Notes: a model not told the origin generated them from the sequence alone. 64,000 bases of DNA from Paenibacillus aestuarii (GCF_027789125.1 NZ_JAQFVF010000089.1:306143-370142); one strand, 5' to 3'. Shown: positions 51,055 to 60,109, counted from the first letter of the stretch. Made by a program: numbers and translations.

Positions 51055-51326
51055 CCTCGCTTCCCCTTTCGCAGCTTGCTCGTTTAAAGTCTATTGTCGC
51101 ACATCGATAGCTGGGCTCGTCAAGGGGTATTTGGAAAATAAGACCTGGTGAGCGGGTAATCCCGCTCGCGGCCGGCGCGTCTTGTGCCGAAGCATTCCGG
51201 GAGCGGGCGCGCGGTCACTGTCCCACATATGTATAGCTACTTGGGGAGGTGGACGTTACTCTATCGCATGGATGCGGGGGAATCTGGTTGTTCGACGCGG
51301 GAACCCGCGCATGCCGCGCCGCATAC
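51055..51326. other. Intergenic region without recognised gene
   Basis: Contains the upstream region of the isomerase gene (a possible TTGACG at 51122 to 51117 on the minus strand, without a convincing -10) and several GC-rich inverted stretches. No open frame with a convincing start was found. Confidence 0.5.
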
Positions 51327-51356
51327 AAAAAAGACCCCATAAGGGGCCTCTTTTTG
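51327..51356. terminator. Terminator of tdh-kbl
   Basis: Arms AGACCCC/GGGGCCT around ATAA with A/T tracts on both sides, so it could act in both directions; kbl ends 17 bp away on the minus strand. Confidence 0.82.
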
Positions 51357-51372
51357 TCTACACGTCTTGCTA

Positions 51373-52551
51373 TTAAGAGATCAAACCGAACTCGCGGCCG
51401 ACCTTCTGCAGGCTGTTCAGCGCGAACGCCAGATCCTCTTTCGTATGCTGTGCCGTTACGATCAGGCGCACGCGGCCTTTGTCCATGGCGACCGTCGGAT
51501 AGACGATGCCTTGCGCAAAGACCCCTTCCTCCAGCAGCCGGTCGGAGAAGCGCATCGTCGTCGCCGGGTCACCGATAATGATCGGGATGATCGGCGTTTC
51601 GCTCGCGCCAGTGTCGAAGCCGAGACGCTGCAGGTCCGCTCGGAAACCGCCCGTGTTATCCCATAGCCGTGTGACTAGGTCCGAACTGTCGCGCAGCACT
51701 TGAATCGCCGCCAGACAAGTGGCGGCCACGGCCGGTGTCTGTGACGTGCTGAACAAGAACGGCCGCGCCGAGTGGATGAGATGCTCTTTCAACAGCTGCG
51801 CGCCGGCGACATAGCCGCCTACGCAGCCGATCGCTTTGGAAAGCGTGCCGATCTGAATGTGCACGCGTCCGTGAAGACCGAAATGGTCGGTCGAACCTTT
51901 TCCATTTTTACCCAAAACCCCGCTGGCATGGGCATCATCAACATAAACGATAGCGTCATAAGCTTCAGCCAGCTGGACGATATCCGGCAGTGGCGCAATG
52001 TCGCCATCCATGCTGAATACGCCATCCGTGACAACGACCCGCTTGCGGTGATGCTGCGTTTCTTTCAGCACGGCTTCTAGCTGATCCATGTCTTTGTGCG
52101 CATAAATTTTGCGAGTTGCTTTCGTTAAGCGGATGCCGTCAATAATGCTGGCGTGGTTCAGCTCATCGCTGATAACGGCATCATCAGGACCTAGCACAGC
52201 CGACAGCGCCCCCTGGTTCGTTGTAAAACCGGATTGGAACACAAGCGCAGCTTCCGTCCCTTTGAATTTGGCCAGCTCGATTTCCAATTCTTCATGAATA
52301 TCAAGCGTACCGGTGATCGTGCGTACCGATCCGCTGCCGACACCGTATTTGTCTATCGCTTCGATAGCCGCTTGTTTGAGCTTGGGATGATTCGTCAGCC
52401 CGAGGTAGTTGTTCGAAGACATTTGCAAAATTTTACGTCCGTTCAAAACCATCCAGGTGTCGGAGCCGCTCTCCCATACTTTCAGCGTGCGGTAGCGCCC
52501 CTCGCTTTTCAAACCTTCCAAATAAGCAGCTAAATCGTTCAGATAATTCAT
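51373..52551 (-). CDS. kbl: Glycine C-acetyltransferase (2-amino-3-ketobutyrate CoA ligase)
   Basis: A 392-residue PLP enzyme from the ATG at 52551 (GGGAGG upstream). Typical alpha-oxoamine synthase motifs: SSNNYLGLTNHP near residue 45, GSGSVRTITGTLDIHEELE, VYVDDAHASGVLG near 205 and IQIGTLSKAIGCVGGYVAG near 235, where the Lys binds PLP. It splits 2-amino-3-ketobutyrate with CoA to glycine and acetyl-CoA. It follows tdh by 19 bp, completing the threonine-to-glycine pathway. Confidence 0.94.
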   Translation of the reverse strand: MNYLNDLAAYLEGLKSEGRYRTLKVWESGSDTWMVLNGRKILQMSSNNYLGLTNHPKLKQAAIEAIDKYGVGSGSVRTITGTLDIHEELEIELAKFKGTEAALVFQSGFTTNQGALSAVLGPDDAVISDELNHASIIDGIRLTKATRKIYAHKDMDQLEAVLKETQHHRKRVVVTDGVFSMDGDIAPLPDIVQLAEAYDAIVYVDDAHASGVLGKNGKGSTDHFGLHGRVHIQIGTLSKAIGCVGGYVAGAQLLKEHLIHSARPFLFSTSQTPAVAATCLAAIQVLRDSSDLVTRLWDNTGGFRADLQRLGFDTGASETPIIPIIIGDPATTMRFSDRLLEEGVFAQGIVYPTVAMDKGRVRLIVTAQHTKEDLAFALNSLQKVGREFGLIS

Positions 52552-52570
52552 AGGATCCTCCCAGGTTCGC

Positions 52571-53611
52571 TTAGTGAATAAAAACAACCTTGCCGCATTG
52601 GCCTTCCGCCATGAGACGAAACGCTTCTTCGTATTGATCCAGTGTGAAGCGGTGCGTAATGACCGAGCCCAGATCGATGCGTTTTTGATTCAGCAGCCCC
52701 TTCATTTGGTACCAGGTTTCGTACATTTTCCGTCCGGTAATCCCTTCCACGCGAAGCCCTTTAAATATAATATGATTCGTCACATCGATACTGACCTCGC
52801 GCGTAGGGATGCCCAGCAGTGAGACCCGGCCTGCGTTCGCCGCAGCCGCAAAGCCATCCGCAATCGCCTGCGGATTACCGGACATCTCCAGCACGACATC
52901 GACGCCTTCGCCGTCTGTCTGCTCCCGCAGCGCATCCGCTGTGCGCGTCTCCATCGCATTGATCGTCACATCCGCACCCATCTTCACAGCCATTTCCAAG
53001 CGGCTTGGGTTAATATCCACGGCGTAGATTGTGCCTGCCCCGCAAGCTTTGGCGACCATAATCGCCATCATGCCGATCGGCCCGACGCCGATGACAGCGA
53101 CCGACTTGCCGACGATATCGCCGGACAGCACCGTTTGCACCGCGTTGCCTAGCGGATCCTGCAAGCAAGCGATTTCAAAAGGAAGCTGGGGATCATTATG
53201 AATCACATTGCTTCCTTTCACGACCGCATACTCGGCAAAACAGCCCGGCGCCGTAATGCCGAAGCTCTTCGTATTCGGACACACATGCGCATTGCCGGTG
53301 CGGCATGCTTTGCAGGTTCCGCAAACCATATGACCTTCGGCGGATACATGATCCCCAATTTTGACACCTGTAACACGCTCTCCAACTTCAACCACGATAC
53401 CGGCAAACTCATGACCGAACACATTCGGCGTTAGAACGGTCTTCTCTGCCCATGCGTCCCATTTATAGATGTGTACGTCCGTTCCGCAAATGGAAGTCGC
53501 TTTAATTTTCACCAGCACTTCGTCCGGCCCGCAGGTCGGAATTGGAACTTCTTTTAAGATGGCACCCGGTCCTCTATGTTCCTTAACCAGTCCGATCATG
53601 GTCGCGCTCAT
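52571..53611 (-). CDS. tdh: L-threonine 3-dehydrogenase
   Basis: A 346-residue zinc alcohol dehydrogenase-family enzyme. Catalytic zinc site ATSICGTDVHIYKWDAWA (Cys near 42) and GHEFAGIVVEVGERV; structural zinc Cys cluster CGTCKACRTGNAHVC; NAD fold VIGVGPIGMMAIMVAKACGAG. These are TDH-specific in spacing. It oxidises threonine to 2-amino-3-ketobutyrate, the substrate of Kbl encoded next. Divergent from an XRE-cupin regulator, with two direct repeats over the shared promoter region. Confidence 0.94.
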   Translation of the reverse strand: MSATMIGLVKEHRGPGAILKEVPIPTCGPDEVLVKIKATSICGTDVHIYKWDAWAEKTVLTPNVFGHEFAGIVVEVGERVTGVKIGDHVSAEGHMVCGTCKACRTGNAHVCPNTKSFGITAPGCFAEYAVVKGSNVIHNDPQLPFEIACLQDPLGNAVQTVLSGDIVGKSVAVIGVGPIGMMAIMVAKACGAGTIYAVDINPSRLEMAVKMGADVTINAMETRTADALREQTDGEGVDVVLEMSGNPQAIADGFAAAANAGRVSLLGIPTREVSIDVTNHIIFKGLRVEGITGRKMYETWYQMKGLLNQKRIDLGSVITHRFTLDQYEEAFRLMAEGQCGKVVFIH

Positions 53612-53642
53612 CGAATACTACCCCCAAAGATGAATGTTCACT

Positions 53643-53700
53643 ATATTACACAAATGTGCGTTTTATCATTTATATATACGATATTACACGAATGTATGTT
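53643..53700. promoter_or_regulatory. Two direct repeats at the tdh / regulator divergent promoter
   Basis: ATATTACACAAATGTGCGTT (53643-53662) and ATATTACACGAATGTATGTT (53681-53700) agree at 17 of 20 positions, 38 bp apart. Each has an internal ACA...TGT dyad. The first touches a minus-strand -10 (TATAGT, 53645 to 53640); the second lies in the regulator's promoter region. Likely operators of the XRE-cupin protein. Confidence 0.6.
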
Positions 53701-53754
53701 ATATTGTAAATAGGCGTTTTTCGATAACGGAAACAATATTTTAGGAGGACTTCT

Positions 53755-54315
53755 ATGAACGAACCCATTCATAAAATGGTAGGCAGGAAGCTGTTGAATA
53801 TCCGCAAAACGAGAGGATTAAGCCTGGATCAAGTTGCGGAACTGACAGGTGTCAGCAAGGCGATGCTGGGGCAGATTGAGCGTGGGGATTCCAATCCGAC
53901 GATTTCCGTTTTGTGGAAGATTGTCAGCGGGCTGCAAATTTCCTTCACGAGCCTCATCGAAGATGATGAGCCGAAAGTTACGCTGGTCCGCGCCGAGGAA
54001 TTATCACCATTTGAGGAAGAGGACGGACAATATCGCGCCTATCCGGTGTTCCCTTTTCATCCGCAAAAAAACTTTGAAGTATACACGGTCGAGATCGAGT
54101 CTGGCTGCCGCCACATCTCCGAGCCTCATAACTTCGGTGTGGAGGAATACATTCTCATGGTAGCCGGCAAGCTCGAATTAAGTATCGGGCAGGATCTCTA
54201 CTTCCTGAGCCCTGGCGATGCGATTCATTTCTCTGCAGACCGGCAGCATACGTACCGCAATGTGTCTGATGGCAAAGCGATCTACAAAACGATCATTTAC
54301 TATCCGCCAGCCTGA
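53755..54315 (+). CDS. XRE-family regulator with C-terminal cupin domain
   Basis: A 186-residue protein. Helix-turn-helix about residues 9-63 (LLNIRKTRGLSLDQVAELTGVSKAMLGQIERGDSNPTISVLWKI), then a cupin barrel about 105-183 (EVYTVEIESG, EEYILMVAGKLEL, LSPGDAIHFSADRQHTYRN). Such proteins sense a small metabolite in the cupin. It is divergent from tdh-kbl, so control of threonine breakdown is the simplest role. TTAGGAGGA precedes the ATG. Confidence 0.88.
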   Translation: MNEPIHKMVGRKLLNIRKTRGLSLDQVAELTGVSKAMLGQIERGDSNPTISVLWKIVSGLQISFTSLIEDDEPKVTLVRAEELSPFEEEDGQYRAYPVFPFHPQKNFEVYTVEIESGCRHISEPHNFGVEEYILMVAGKLELSIGQDLYFLSPGDAIHFSADRQHTYRNVSDGKAIYKTIIYYPPA

Positions 54316-54394
54316 TCGACCGGATCATTTTTCCACAACACTGCTCCCGTTAGAATAACCTTTCAGCCACAGATCATACGGTCATTCACTCCAT

Positions 54395-54436
54395 AAAAAA
54401 GCGCGAACAGCCTGTAATAGACCGTTCGCGTTTTTT
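54395..54436. terminator. Bidirectional terminator
   Basis: AAAAAA, GCGCGAAC ... GTTCGCG, TTTTTT between the convergent regulator and oxidoreductase genes. Confidence 0.85.
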
Positions 54437-54445
54437 CATGCTCAG

Positions 54446-55702
54446 CTACCCTCTTCTCACTCGTTCAGCGAAATCGGCGATCTCAATCGACTTCCCTTTG
54501 TTCAGTCGCGACTCCTCGGCGGCAAAAGCCATCAGATGGCTTCGCACCGAAGCCGAAGCGGAGGTCAAGCTCTCGCCGCCGTTATAATGGCGGACTTCAT
54601 CCAGAAAGCTGCGCATCACGCCGGCATCGCCGCCTCCATGGCCGCTGTTGGGCACATGAACCGTGATGTCGTTCTTCTCCTTGGTCACGAAGTCATACAG
54701 CGTAATCTTGTCGTCATGCCCGCTGATCTGCCCTTTCGTGCCCATAATCTGAACGATGCGCTCCTGCTCCATCGTAAAGCCGCACATGCTGAAGGTCGCC
54801 GTCGCTCCGTTGGCAAATTCCATATTGACCACCTGATGGTCAACCACATTATTATCGGATTTGTACACGCAGCGGCCGTAAGGCGATGTCTTCAAGCCTT
54901 CGACAATCGCTTCCCGAGAACTGTCCTGCGTGAAATGCCATGCCCAGCTTTTTCCATCACCCAAATAAAATTTCGGCGCCGAATACGGGCATGTCGCTTC
55001 AACTGCACAGCCGTCCAAGCAGCGGCTGGTTGAGCCTTCCGGCGCATTGCCTTCATGGAAATGCATCAGCGAACCGTAAGAGCTAACTCGTGTGCAAGGC
55101 TGGTCCATCAGCCAGGACAGGACATCCATATCGTGGCACGATTTGGATAAGATCATTGGGCTCGACGTATCCGAGTTGTTCCAGTTGCCTCGGACAAAGC
55201 TATGCGCGATATGCCAGTAGCCTACATTTTCGTTCAATTGGATCGAAACTACGTCACCGATGCGCCCTTCGTCAATCAACCGCTTGATCGTCGACCAGAA
55301 CGGCGTGTAGCGAAGCACATGGCAGATCGTCAGTAAACGTTCATTGTCTTTGGCTGCCTGCTCCATTTCCATGCATTCCTTTGGATCCGGCGACATCGGC
55401 TTCTCCAGCAGCACATGGTAGCCTTGGTTCAGCGCTTGCAAGGTCGGCGCATGATGCATGCGGTCTTGCGTGCAGATGATCATGATGTCAGCTAGCTTCG
55501 GCTGCCCCATGACTTGCTCCCAGCTTGCGTAGACTTGTTCAGGCGGAATGTTGTGCTCGCGGGCAAATTTGTCCCGCCTTTCCGCATCCGGCTCTGCAAC
55601 CGCAACGAATTTCAACTCATGCGGGTAATCCAAGGCATAGGGCGCATAGCTTCTTGCCCCCCGAGAGCCCGCTCCCAATAGAACAGCTGTTAATGTACTC
55701 AT
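54446..55702 (-). CDS. Gfo/Idh/MocA-family oxidoreductase of a sugar operon
   Basis: A 418-residue NAD(P)-dependent enzyme from the ATG at 55702 (AAAGGAGAA upstream). Rossmann motif VLLGAGSRGARSYAPYAL near residue 7; EKPMSPDPKECMEME near 97; a Cys-containing segment CLDGCAVEATCPYSAPKFYL near 230 that is common in one subfamily of these enzymes. Probably acts on the sugar imported by the transporter encoded just upstream; the exact reaction is unknown. Last gene of the operon. Confidence 0.87.
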   Translation of the reverse strand: MSTLTAVLLGAGSRGARSYAPYALDYPHELKFVAVAEPDAERRDKFAREHNIPPEQVYASWEQVMGQPKLADIMIICTQDRMHHAPTLQALNQGYHVLLEKPMSPDPKECMEMEQAAKDNERLLTICHVLRYTPFWSTIKRLIDEGRIGDVVSIQLNENVGYWHIAHSFVRGNWNNSDTSSPMILSKSCHDMDVLSWLMDQPCTRVSSYGSLMHFHEGNAPEGSTSRCLDGCAVEATCPYSAPKFYLGDGKSWAWHFTQDSSREAIVEGLKTSPYGRCVYKSDNNVVDHQVVNMEFANGATATFSMCGFTMEQERIVQIMGTKGQISGHDDKITLYDFVTKEKNDITVHVPNSGHGGGDAGVMRSFLDEVRHYNGGESLTSASASVRSHLMAFAAEESRLNKGKSIEIADFAERVRRG

Positions 55703-55738
55703 CCTGGTTTCTCCTTTATCCATAGCGATATCTCTTCT

Positions 55739-56551
55739 TTATCCTTTTGTTCCTGTAAGCGCAATTCCTTCTATAAAAGAACGTTGAAAAATAATAAACA
55801 TCACAATCATCGGCCAAATCGCCAAAATCGATCCTGCCATCAACACTGGATAGTTCGTAAAATGCTCGCCTTGCAAGTAGGCAAGTCCGGCGGACAGCGT
55901 CATCTTCGTCAGCGATTTGTTGACAATCAGCGGCCAAAGCAAGTCGTTCCATGACCACAAGATGGTCATAATCGCCAGCGCCGTAAGGCCTGACTTCGAC
56001 AGCGGCAGCATGATGCGCCAATAGATGCCGAAGTAGCTGCAGCCGTCCAGCGTCGCCGCTTCTTCCAACTCTTTGGGGATTGTCATAAAAAACTGGCGCA
56101 GCAAAAACGTGCCGAACACACTGAACAAACCAGGCATAATCAACGCTGCCAGCGTGTTCAGCCAATGAAAATCTTTCATAATCAAATACTGCGGAATGAT
56201 ATACACTTGCCCGGGAATCATTAACACGGACAATGAAATGAGAAAGATGGCATCCCGGCCCGGAAACCGCAGCCTTGCAAACGCGAACGCTGCCATCGAG
56301 CAGAAGAGCAGCTGCCCCGCCACTTTGGCCAGCGTTGTAATCGATGTGTTGAAATAAAACGTCATGAACGGCAGCGACATGATCGCCTTGGCATAATTGT
56401 CCCAATGAAAAGTGGGAGGAATAATGACCGGCGGCACTTGCGACGCTTCGCCGAGCGACTTGACCGAAGTCAACAGCATCCAGGCGAAAGGCGTGACCAT
56501 GAGCAGCGCTCCGATGATCAGCAATGTATGTACGAGCAGCTTTCTATTCAT
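55739..56551 (-). CDS. Carbohydrate ABC transporter permease, MalG type
   Basis: A 270-residue permease with six helices. EAA loop IPKELEEAATLDGCSYFGIYWRIMLPLSKSGL near residues 150-180. The end RSFIEGIALTGTKG is the common MalG-type C-terminus. It overlaps the other permease gene by eight bases, so the two are translated together. Confidence 0.91.
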   Translation of the reverse strand: MNRKLLVHTLLIIGALLMVTPFAWMLLTSVKSLGEASQVPPVIIPPTFHWDNYAKAIMSLPFMTFYFNTSITTLAKVAGQLLFCSMAAFAFARLRFPGRDAIFLISLSVLMIPGQVYIIPQYLIMKDFHWLNTLAALIMPGLFSVFGTFLLRQFFMTIPKELEEAATLDGCSYFGIYWRIMLPLSKSGLTALAIMTILWSWNDLLWPLIVNKSLTKMTLSAGLAYLQGEHFTNYPVLMAGSILAIWPMIVMFIIFQRSFIEGIALTGTKG

Positions 56552-57485
56552 AATGCACCCACTTCTTCTGCAGCTTCATTTGGACAGCCGTGATCAGCAT
56601 GATAATGACAAGCAGGAATATGCCGACTGCGGACGCATAGCCTTTATCATTATTTTCAAATGCATATTTATAGAACAAATACACAACCGATTGCGTATTT
56701 TCGACCATCAAGCTTCTGCTGCCGATCATCATATAGATCAGATCAAATACTTGAAACGCACCGATCAACGAGATCACCGTCACAAAGAAGATGGTCGGGG
56801 TCAATAGGGGCAGCGTAATGACATAAAATTTACGGAATGGTCCAGCGCCGTCTATGGACGCCGCCTCGTAGTAGGACGATGAAATTCCCTGCAACCCTGA
56901 CAAAAAAATGATCATATTATTGCCGATCGATGACCAGACGGCGACGACGACAATCGCGAATAACGCCCATTTGGGGTCTGTCAGCCAGTTCTGCGCTTTG
57001 ATAGAAAAGAGGCTGAGCACGTAGTTGATCAATCCGTAATCCCCGTTGTACAGCCATTTCCATACCATAGCCACCGCTGCCGGCATCGTGACGACAGGCA
57101 GAAAAAACAGCGTGCGGTAAATGGCGAGTCCGCGAATTTTTTGATTGAGCAGTGTGGCTACTATAATAGATATAATTATGCTCATCGGCACAAACATGAC
57201 CACATAAGTGACAGTATTGCGCAGGGCATGAAGCAAGCTCACATCCTGCACCAGCCGTTTGTAATTATCCAGCCCGGCCCAGGAATACGTATTGAACGCT
57301 TCCCACTTCGTGAAGCTGAAATAGAACGTTTGTATAATCGGCCAAATGTAAAAACCGAGCAGCCCAAGAAAAAAGGGGGCTATCATCAGATATCCCCATA
57401 ACCATTGGGATCGGGCCAAATTGTTGCGTTTACGTGTTGCTGTATGAATATGTGGGCTTGGGCTCACAACGCTTTGAGACTCCAT
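56544..57485 (-). CDS. Carbohydrate ABC transporter permease, MalF type
   Basis: A 313-residue permease with a cytoplasmic N-terminus and six helices. EAA loop SSSYYEAASIDGAGPFRKFYVITLPLLTPTIFF near residues 225-255. It forms the heterodimer with the MalG-type partner. The ATPase is missing, as is usual for Firmicute sugar importers that share one. Confidence 0.91.
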   Translation of the reverse strand: MESQSVVSPSPHIHTATRKRNNLARSQWLWGYLMIAPFFLGLLGFYIWPIIQTFYFSFTKWEAFNTYSWAGLDNYKRLVQDVSLLHALRNTVTYVVMFVPMSIIISIIVATLLNQKIRGLAIYRTLFFLPVVTMPAAVAMVWKWLYNGDYGLINYVLSLFSIKAQNWLTDPKWALFAIVVVAVWSSIGNNMIIFLSGLQGISSSYYEAASIDGAGPFRKFYVITLPLLTPTIFFVTVISLIGAFQVFDLIYMMIGSRSLMVENTQSVVYLFYKYAFENNDKGYASAVGIFLLVIIMLITAVQMKLQKKWVHYE

Positions 57486-57506
57486 CTGCCAATCCCCCTC
57501 GCCTGT

Positions 57507-58796
57507 TTATTTCTCTGCTGCCAGCGCTTCGTTCATCTTCGCCGCTAGCTGCTTCGCCGCTTCCTCAGCCGACACTTGCCCCGCCCAAGCTTTATTCAAG
57601 ATCTCCTGCTCCAGGGAAGACCACTTGGACGTATATTTCGAAACCGGATATGGCTTCGCATACTTCACTTCATCAATAAAAATTTGCAGCTTCATGTTCG
57701 GGAACGACTTCACCCAAACATCTTGTGTGCCGTTAAAGGCTGGAATCGCTACGCCGGTCTTCGCGTGAATGTCCATCGCTTCCTTCGAGCCCAAGAACTT
57801 GAGCAGTTCCCATGCTTCTTTCGGATGCTGGGACTTGGCCGACATCGCATAGCCTAGCCCGTGGATGACGACGGATTGCTGTTTATTTTTCGGCAGCGGA
57901 GCTACGTCCACTTTATCTTTCAAATAATCGTTCTTGGCAAATGTCGTTGCGTTCCAAGAGCCTTCCCACAGCATCGCCACTTTGCCGGACTGGAACATAT
58001 CGAGCGGCTCGGTATCCGTCATCTGCGCAAGCGTTGGCGACACTTTATGGACATTGATCAGATCCGTCCAAAACTTAATGCCGGCAATCCCTTCCGGCGA
58101 ATCGTAGCCGGATTTTTTCTTATCATCCGAAATGACGTTGCCACCGCTTTGATAAATCGTATTATAATAGCCGCCTTGCGAATCCAGTGCAGCTGCTACG
58201 CCCCATACGCCCTTGGCCGGATCTGTCAGCTTCTTGGCGGTATCCACGAATTGCTCCCAATTCCAGGACCCATCCGGATAGGGGACGCCTTTGGCATCGA
58301 ATAACGCTTTATTGTACCAGACGCCAATCGTGTCAAAATCTTTCGGAATCGCATACTGCTTGCCGTTGTAGTTGTACAGCTTCACCAACGATTCAGGATA
58401 GTTCTTCAGATCGACATTATCCTGCTTGATCAAATCGTCGAGTGGTTTTAGCATCCCGTTTGCGGCATAAGATGCGAAGCGCGGTCCGTTCATCCAGAAG
58501 ACGTCCGGCAAATTTTCTCCGCTTGCGGCGGCCTCCATCTTTTGCCAATACTGCTTGTTCGGCGTATCCTCGATTTTAACCTTGATATTCGGATGTTTGG
58601 CGGTAAAAGCTTGAATCAACAAATCATTCGTTTCTTTGTATGCGCTTCCACCCCAGCTGCTAAAAGAGAGCTCTACCGTTTCCGTACTGGTGGCGTTTCC
58701 TTGGCCTTGTGCCGGAGCGGCTTCGTTCGGACTGCTGGAGCAACCAGCGGCAATGATTGTCGTGATCGCTAACATGGAAATCAACATTTTTTTCAT
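57507..58796 (-). CDS. Sugar ABC transporter solute-binding lipoprotein
   Basis: A 429-residue family 1 extracellular binding protein. Signal peptide and lipobox AAGC (Cys about 19). ELSFSSWGGSAYKETNDLLIQAFTAKHPNIKVKIEDTPNKQYWQKMEAAASGENLPDVFWMNGPRFASYAANGMLKPLDDL is the usual first lobe. It precedes the two permease genes by 21 bp. The sugar is not evident. Confidence 0.91.
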   Translation of the reverse strand: MKKMLISMLAITTIIAAGCSSSPNEAAPAQGQGNATSTETVELSFSSWGGSAYKETNDLLIQAFTAKHPNIKVKIEDTPNKQYWQKMEAAASGENLPDVFWMNGPRFASYAANGMLKPLDDLIKQDNVDLKNYPESLVKLYNYNGKQYAIPKDFDTIGVWYNKALFDAKGVPYPDGSWNWEQFVDTAKKLTDPAKGVWGVAAALDSQGGYYNTIYQSGGNVISDDKKKSGYDSPEGIAGIKFWTDLINVHKVSPTLAQMTDTEPLDMFQSGKVAMLWEGSWNATTFAKNDYLKDKVDVAPLPKNKQQSVVIHGLGYAMSAKSQHPKEAWELLKFLGSKEAMDIHAKTGVAIPAFNGTQDVWVKSFPNMKLQIFIDEVKYAKPYPVSKYTSKWSSLEQEILNKAWAGQVSAEEAAKQLAAKMNEALAAEK

Positions 58797-58909
58797 CGCA
58801 TTTTCCCCCTAGATGGTGATTTGTCAACATGCATTTTGAAAATCAACGGTTCATTCATTGAAGAAACGTAGCTGCCTGAATGCTTATGTATGTGCGATCC
58901 CCGTGCCAT
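58793..58909 (-). CDS. Possible 38-residue upstream ORF overlapping the binding-protein start
   Basis: An ATG at 58909 opens a 38-codon frame (MARGSHIHKHSG...) whose TGA overlaps the binding-protein ATG (ATGA), an arrangement typical of translational coupling. GGGAGG lies only two bases before the ATG, and the likely promoter would start transcription almost at the ATG, so translation would have to be leaderless. The binding-protein gene has its own GGGGG site. I regard the frame as suggestive only. Confidence 0.25.
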   Translation of the reverse strand: MARGSHIHKHSGSYVSSMNEPLIFKMHVDKSPSRGKMR

Positions 58910-58916
58910 CACCTCC

Positions 58917-58965
58917 CTTATAGAATCAAGTCAAATTTTGCGGCAAACTATGGATAACGTTTTCC
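58917..58965 (-). promoter_or_regulatory. Promoter and LacI-type operator of the second sugar operon
   Basis: TTGCCG (58946 to 58941), 18 bp and TATAAG (58922 to 58917). GGATAACGTTTTCC (58952-58965), a near-perfect palindrome around AACGTT, lies just upstream of the -35. Its AACGTTTTCC half recurs at 60100-60109 before the LacI gene. Confidence 0.5.
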
Positions 58966-58973
58966 GCAAGTGT

Positions 58974-59010
58974 AAAAAAATAATTACTTACGAACATAGC
59001 CGTAAATAAT
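58974..59010 (-). terminator. Terminator of the LacI-family gene
   Basis: Minus-strand stem ATTATTTACG/CGTAAGTAAT (one G-T pair) followed by TATTTTTTT. Confidence 0.72.
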
Positions 59011-59020
59011 TAGCAATTCA

Positions 59021-60064
59021 TTAAGAGAGCTGCGAAGACTGCCGGATGATCAACTGATAGGGCAGTTGGACCTTCATCGGCATATTCAGGGTACCGTTCA
59101 TGTACTGCACTAACAATCTGGCTGTCGTCGTGCCGATTTCGTATTTGGGTACGGCGATCGTGGACAGCGGCGGATTCGTGTACTCCGACAGCTCGATGTT
59201 ATCAATGCCGATGAAGCTGATGTCTTCCGGGATGCGCAGCCCTCTCTCGGTCACAGCCCGCATTGCGGCGATCGCCAGCGTGTCGCTGGCCGCAAACATC
59301 GCGGTCGGCCGCTCGTTCGCCTGCGACTCCAGCAGCTCCACCATCCCGCTGTAGCTGCACTCCACTCTCCAGTCCGTGTCGATCACCCAACTCGGATTAA
59401 CCTCCAGGCCGGCCCGGTGCATGGCATACTTGAAGCCGGTGTAACGCTTCTCTTCCGGCACTCCGTTCGTGGCGATATCGCCGCCGATAAAGCCGATCTT
59501 CCGGTGCCCCTGTTCAATCAGGTGATCAACAACGGATTTCACCGCGGCAATCCGGTCATAATCGACAAGCGTTACGCTTTGCACATCTTCTTCCAAATCA
59601 ATGCCAATGACTGCTGGAATGTGCTTCTTGATATACGCGATGAACTCGGCATCGACTGCCCCGATCAAAATGATGCCATCCAGCTGCGTCTCTCTGACCG
59701 CTTTGTGCAGCTGCTGCTCATTTTGCAGTTCATCAATCGAATGTATGTATGCCAGCGTATAGCCCAAATCTTGCAGCTGCTCGCTAACGCCCGACAAAAT
59801 TGGCGAAAAATACGGATGCTGGCCGCGGAATTGCGGCTTCATCACGATGCAGCCGACCAGCATGGACGGTTTCGCTTCTTCCCGTTTGTTCTGTACCAGG
59901 CTGCGCGCAGATTCATTGGGCTTATAGCCGATTTCCTCTACGACTTCCCATATTTTCTTCTTCGTCTCGGGATTAATATGTCTGCTTGTATCGTTATTAA
60001 TTACCCGGGAGATCGTGGAAACGGACACACCAACTTGTTTCGCAATATCTTTCAAAGTGGGCAA
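59021..60064 (-). CDS. LacI-family transcriptional repressor
   Basis: About 347 residues from the TTG at 60064, which has AAGGAG ten bases upstream and gives the classic N-terminus (PTLKDIAKQVGVSVSTISRVIN). A periplasmic-binding-like sugar-sensing domain follows from about residue 60. A longer reading from 60133 adds residues with no site. It is upstream of, and in the same direction as, the sugar ABC operon, from which it is separated by a terminator. A perfect 14-bp palindrome before it suggests autoregulation. Confidence 0.88.
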   Translation of the reverse strand: MPTLKDIAKQVGVSVSTISRVINNDTSRHINPETKKKIWEVVEEIGYKPNESARSLVQNKREEAKPSMLVGCIVMKPQFRGQHPYFSPILSGVSEQLQDLGYTLAYIHSIDELQNEQQLHKAVRETQLDGIILIGAVDAEFIAYIKKHIPAVIGIDLEEDVQSVTLVDYDRIAAVKSVVDHLIEQGHRKIGFIGGDIATNGVPEEKRYTGFKYAMHRAGLEVNPSWVIDTDWRVECSYSGMVELLESQANERPTAMFAASDTLAIAAMRAVTERGLRIPEDISFIGIDNIELSEYTNPPLSTIAVPKYEIGTTTARLLVQYMNGTLNMPMKVQLPYQLIIRQSSQLS

Positions 60065-60088
60065 GACCTTGTTGCTCCTTATCGTATA

Positions 60089-60109
60089 GTTTGGCGCCAA
60101 ACGTTTTCC
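60089..60109. promoter_or_regulatory. Operator region of the LacI-family gene
   Basis: GTTTGGCGCCAAAC (60089-60102) is a perfect 14-bp palindrome, and AACGTTTTCC (60100-60109) next to it matches part of the site before the ABC operon. The two may be overlapping LacI-type operators. Confidence 0.5.

Noticed and set aside
58952..58965. CcpA cre site
   Set aside because: Spacing of the CG core relative to the outer TG/CA does not fit the cre consensus; it fits a LacI-type AACGTT palindrome better.
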